Source of the DNA: MPNO01 sp965205995
GTDB lineage: Bacteria > Pseudomonadota > Alphaproteobacteria > MPNO01
Reading direction: 5' to 3'
NCBI GenBank assembly: GCA_965205995.1
Contig: OZ242200.1
Span: forward strand, 1,364,001 to 1,428,000
Length of the DNA stretch: 64,000 bases
The notes beneath the pieces are model-generated. The model was not told the DNA's origin. It searched no databases and saw only the letters and a list, made by a program, of their open reading frames with translations. Of the stretch, positions 63,369 through 64,000 are shown piece by piece (within the stretch, counting starts at the first letter, position 1; the number at the start of each line of letters is the position of its first letter). The position numbers and the translations under genes were made by a program.

Positions 63369-64000
63369 CCCGCCGCCAAGGCGAGGCCTGGATCGGCAAG
63401 CGGGTGGCGCGGCTGGAAGACCCGCCGCTGGTCAGGGGGGCGGGAAGGTTCGTCGCCGATATCTCGTTTCCGCACCAGCTCCATATGCGAATCGTGCGTT
63501 CCGACCGGGCGCACGCGGAACTCCTCGCGGTCGATACCGGCGAGGCCCTGGCGGCGCCCGGCGTCGCCGCGGTGTGGACCGCCGACGACGTCGCCGAGAT
63601 CGGCCCGATCGCCTTTCGCGCGACCCGGGTCCAGGGGCTCGAACCCTACCGCCAGCACATCCTGGCGCGCTCCAGGGTCCGCTATGTCGGCGAGCCGGTC
63701 GCCGCCTTGTTCGCCGACAGCCCCTATTGCGCCGAGGACGCGGCCGAGCTCGTCCAGATGTCCTGGCGCGACCTGCCGCCGATCCTTTCGGCGGAAGACG
63801 AACCCGGAGCTTTCGACGCGGCGCACTCGACCGAGGCGCATGTGCTGGAGAAGTCGCGCGGCGACATCGCCGCGGCGTTCGACGGTGCTCACGCGACGGT
63901 CGAAATCGGGGTTTCGGTGGGCCGGCACTCCGCGGTGCCGATGGAGACCAGGGGCGCCGTCGCGTTCCACGATACCGGGCGCGACGTGCTCGAACTCCAC
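63365..64000 (+). CDS. Molybdenum hydroxylase large subunit (CoxL/XDH-like), 5' part
   Basis: 212 codons are in the window, cut by the right edge. The start MTRRQGEAWIGKRVARLEDP is typical of aldehyde/xanthine/CO dehydrogenase large subunits, followed by GAGRFVADI and the RVRYVGEPVAALFAD segment of the first domain. The molybdopterin and active-site loop lie beyond the edge, so CO dehydrogenase (CoxL, with AYRCSFR) and other forms cannot be told apart. Confidence 0.9.
   Translation, partial: MTRRQGEAWIGKRVARLEDPPLVRGAGRFVADISFPHQLHMRIVRSDRAHAELLAVDTGEALAAPGVAAVWTADDVAEIGPIAFRATRVQGLEPYRQHILARSRVRYVGEPVAALFADSPYCAEDAAELVQMSWRDLPPILSAEDEPGAFDAAHSTEAHVLEKSRGDIAAAFDGAHATVEIGVSVGRHSAVPMETRGAVAFHDTGRDVLELH

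Overview
The window is GC-rich, densely packed chromosome from an alphaproteobacterium, probably Rhodospirillales-like. The lineage call rests on the DUF2794 protein, the thrC/M16-peptidase pair, the dnaB-alr-mlaE-mlaF-radA-cvpA-purF order, split GcvPA/GcvPB and a type 2 IPP isomerase; genus cannot be read from the sequence. Most of the window is housekeeping. No IS element, prophage or CRISPR array was seen.

Layout. 1-9735 (minus): a tufB-type super-operon, tRNA-Tyr, tRNA-Gly, tuf, tRNA-Trp, secE, nusG, rplK, rplA, rplJ, rplL, rpoB, rpoC, read from a promoter overlapping the start of the divergent rlmB. 10467-14470 (minus): a three-gene accessory operon with a cyanurate-hydrolase/barbiturase-family ring-opening amidohydrolase, an FdrA-like protein and a DUF1116 protein, next to tRNA-Thr and a glutathione S-transferase fragment. 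14935-20519 (minus): a glycine-cleavage operon gcvT-gcvH-gcvPA-gcvPB plus a beta-hydroxyacid dehydrogenase, behind a tandem glycine riboswitch and a terminator hairpin. 20516-29984: lipoprotein, CDGSH protein, ispH, thrB, rnhA, peroxiredoxin, DsbD/ScsB, YqgE/AlgH, M16 peptidase and thrC.

30116-37491 is an accessory catabolic island: RutA-like flavin monooxygenase, two MFS permeases, HpaB-type monooxygenase, transglutaminase-like protein, a broken 2-keto-4-pentenoate hydratase and a UbiX-type prenyltransferase. 37647-40948 holds an L,D-transpeptidase facing an Lpp/OprI-like lipoprotein, a broken TauE/SafE transporter and cfa. 41133-49595 (plus) is the dnaB-to-purF block. 49617-61634 is mainly minus-strand housekeeping (der, bamB, TPR protein, Nudix, fni, DUF3891, guaA, GNAT, guaB, rlmE, ppx), interrupted by a plus-strand DUF2794 gene whose 3' end carries a 35-bp tandem duplication. 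61769-64000: tRNA-Gln and a CoxM/CoxS/CoxL-type molybdenum hydroxylase operon, cut by the window edge.

Three broken genes (GST fragment, hydratase, TauE/SafE) and one frameshifting tandem duplication point to ongoing small-scale decay. The best candidates for little-described biology are the ring-opening amidohydrolase/FdrA/DUF1116 operon, the riboswitch-controlled dehydrogenase with an altered substrate loop, and the flavin-enzyme island.
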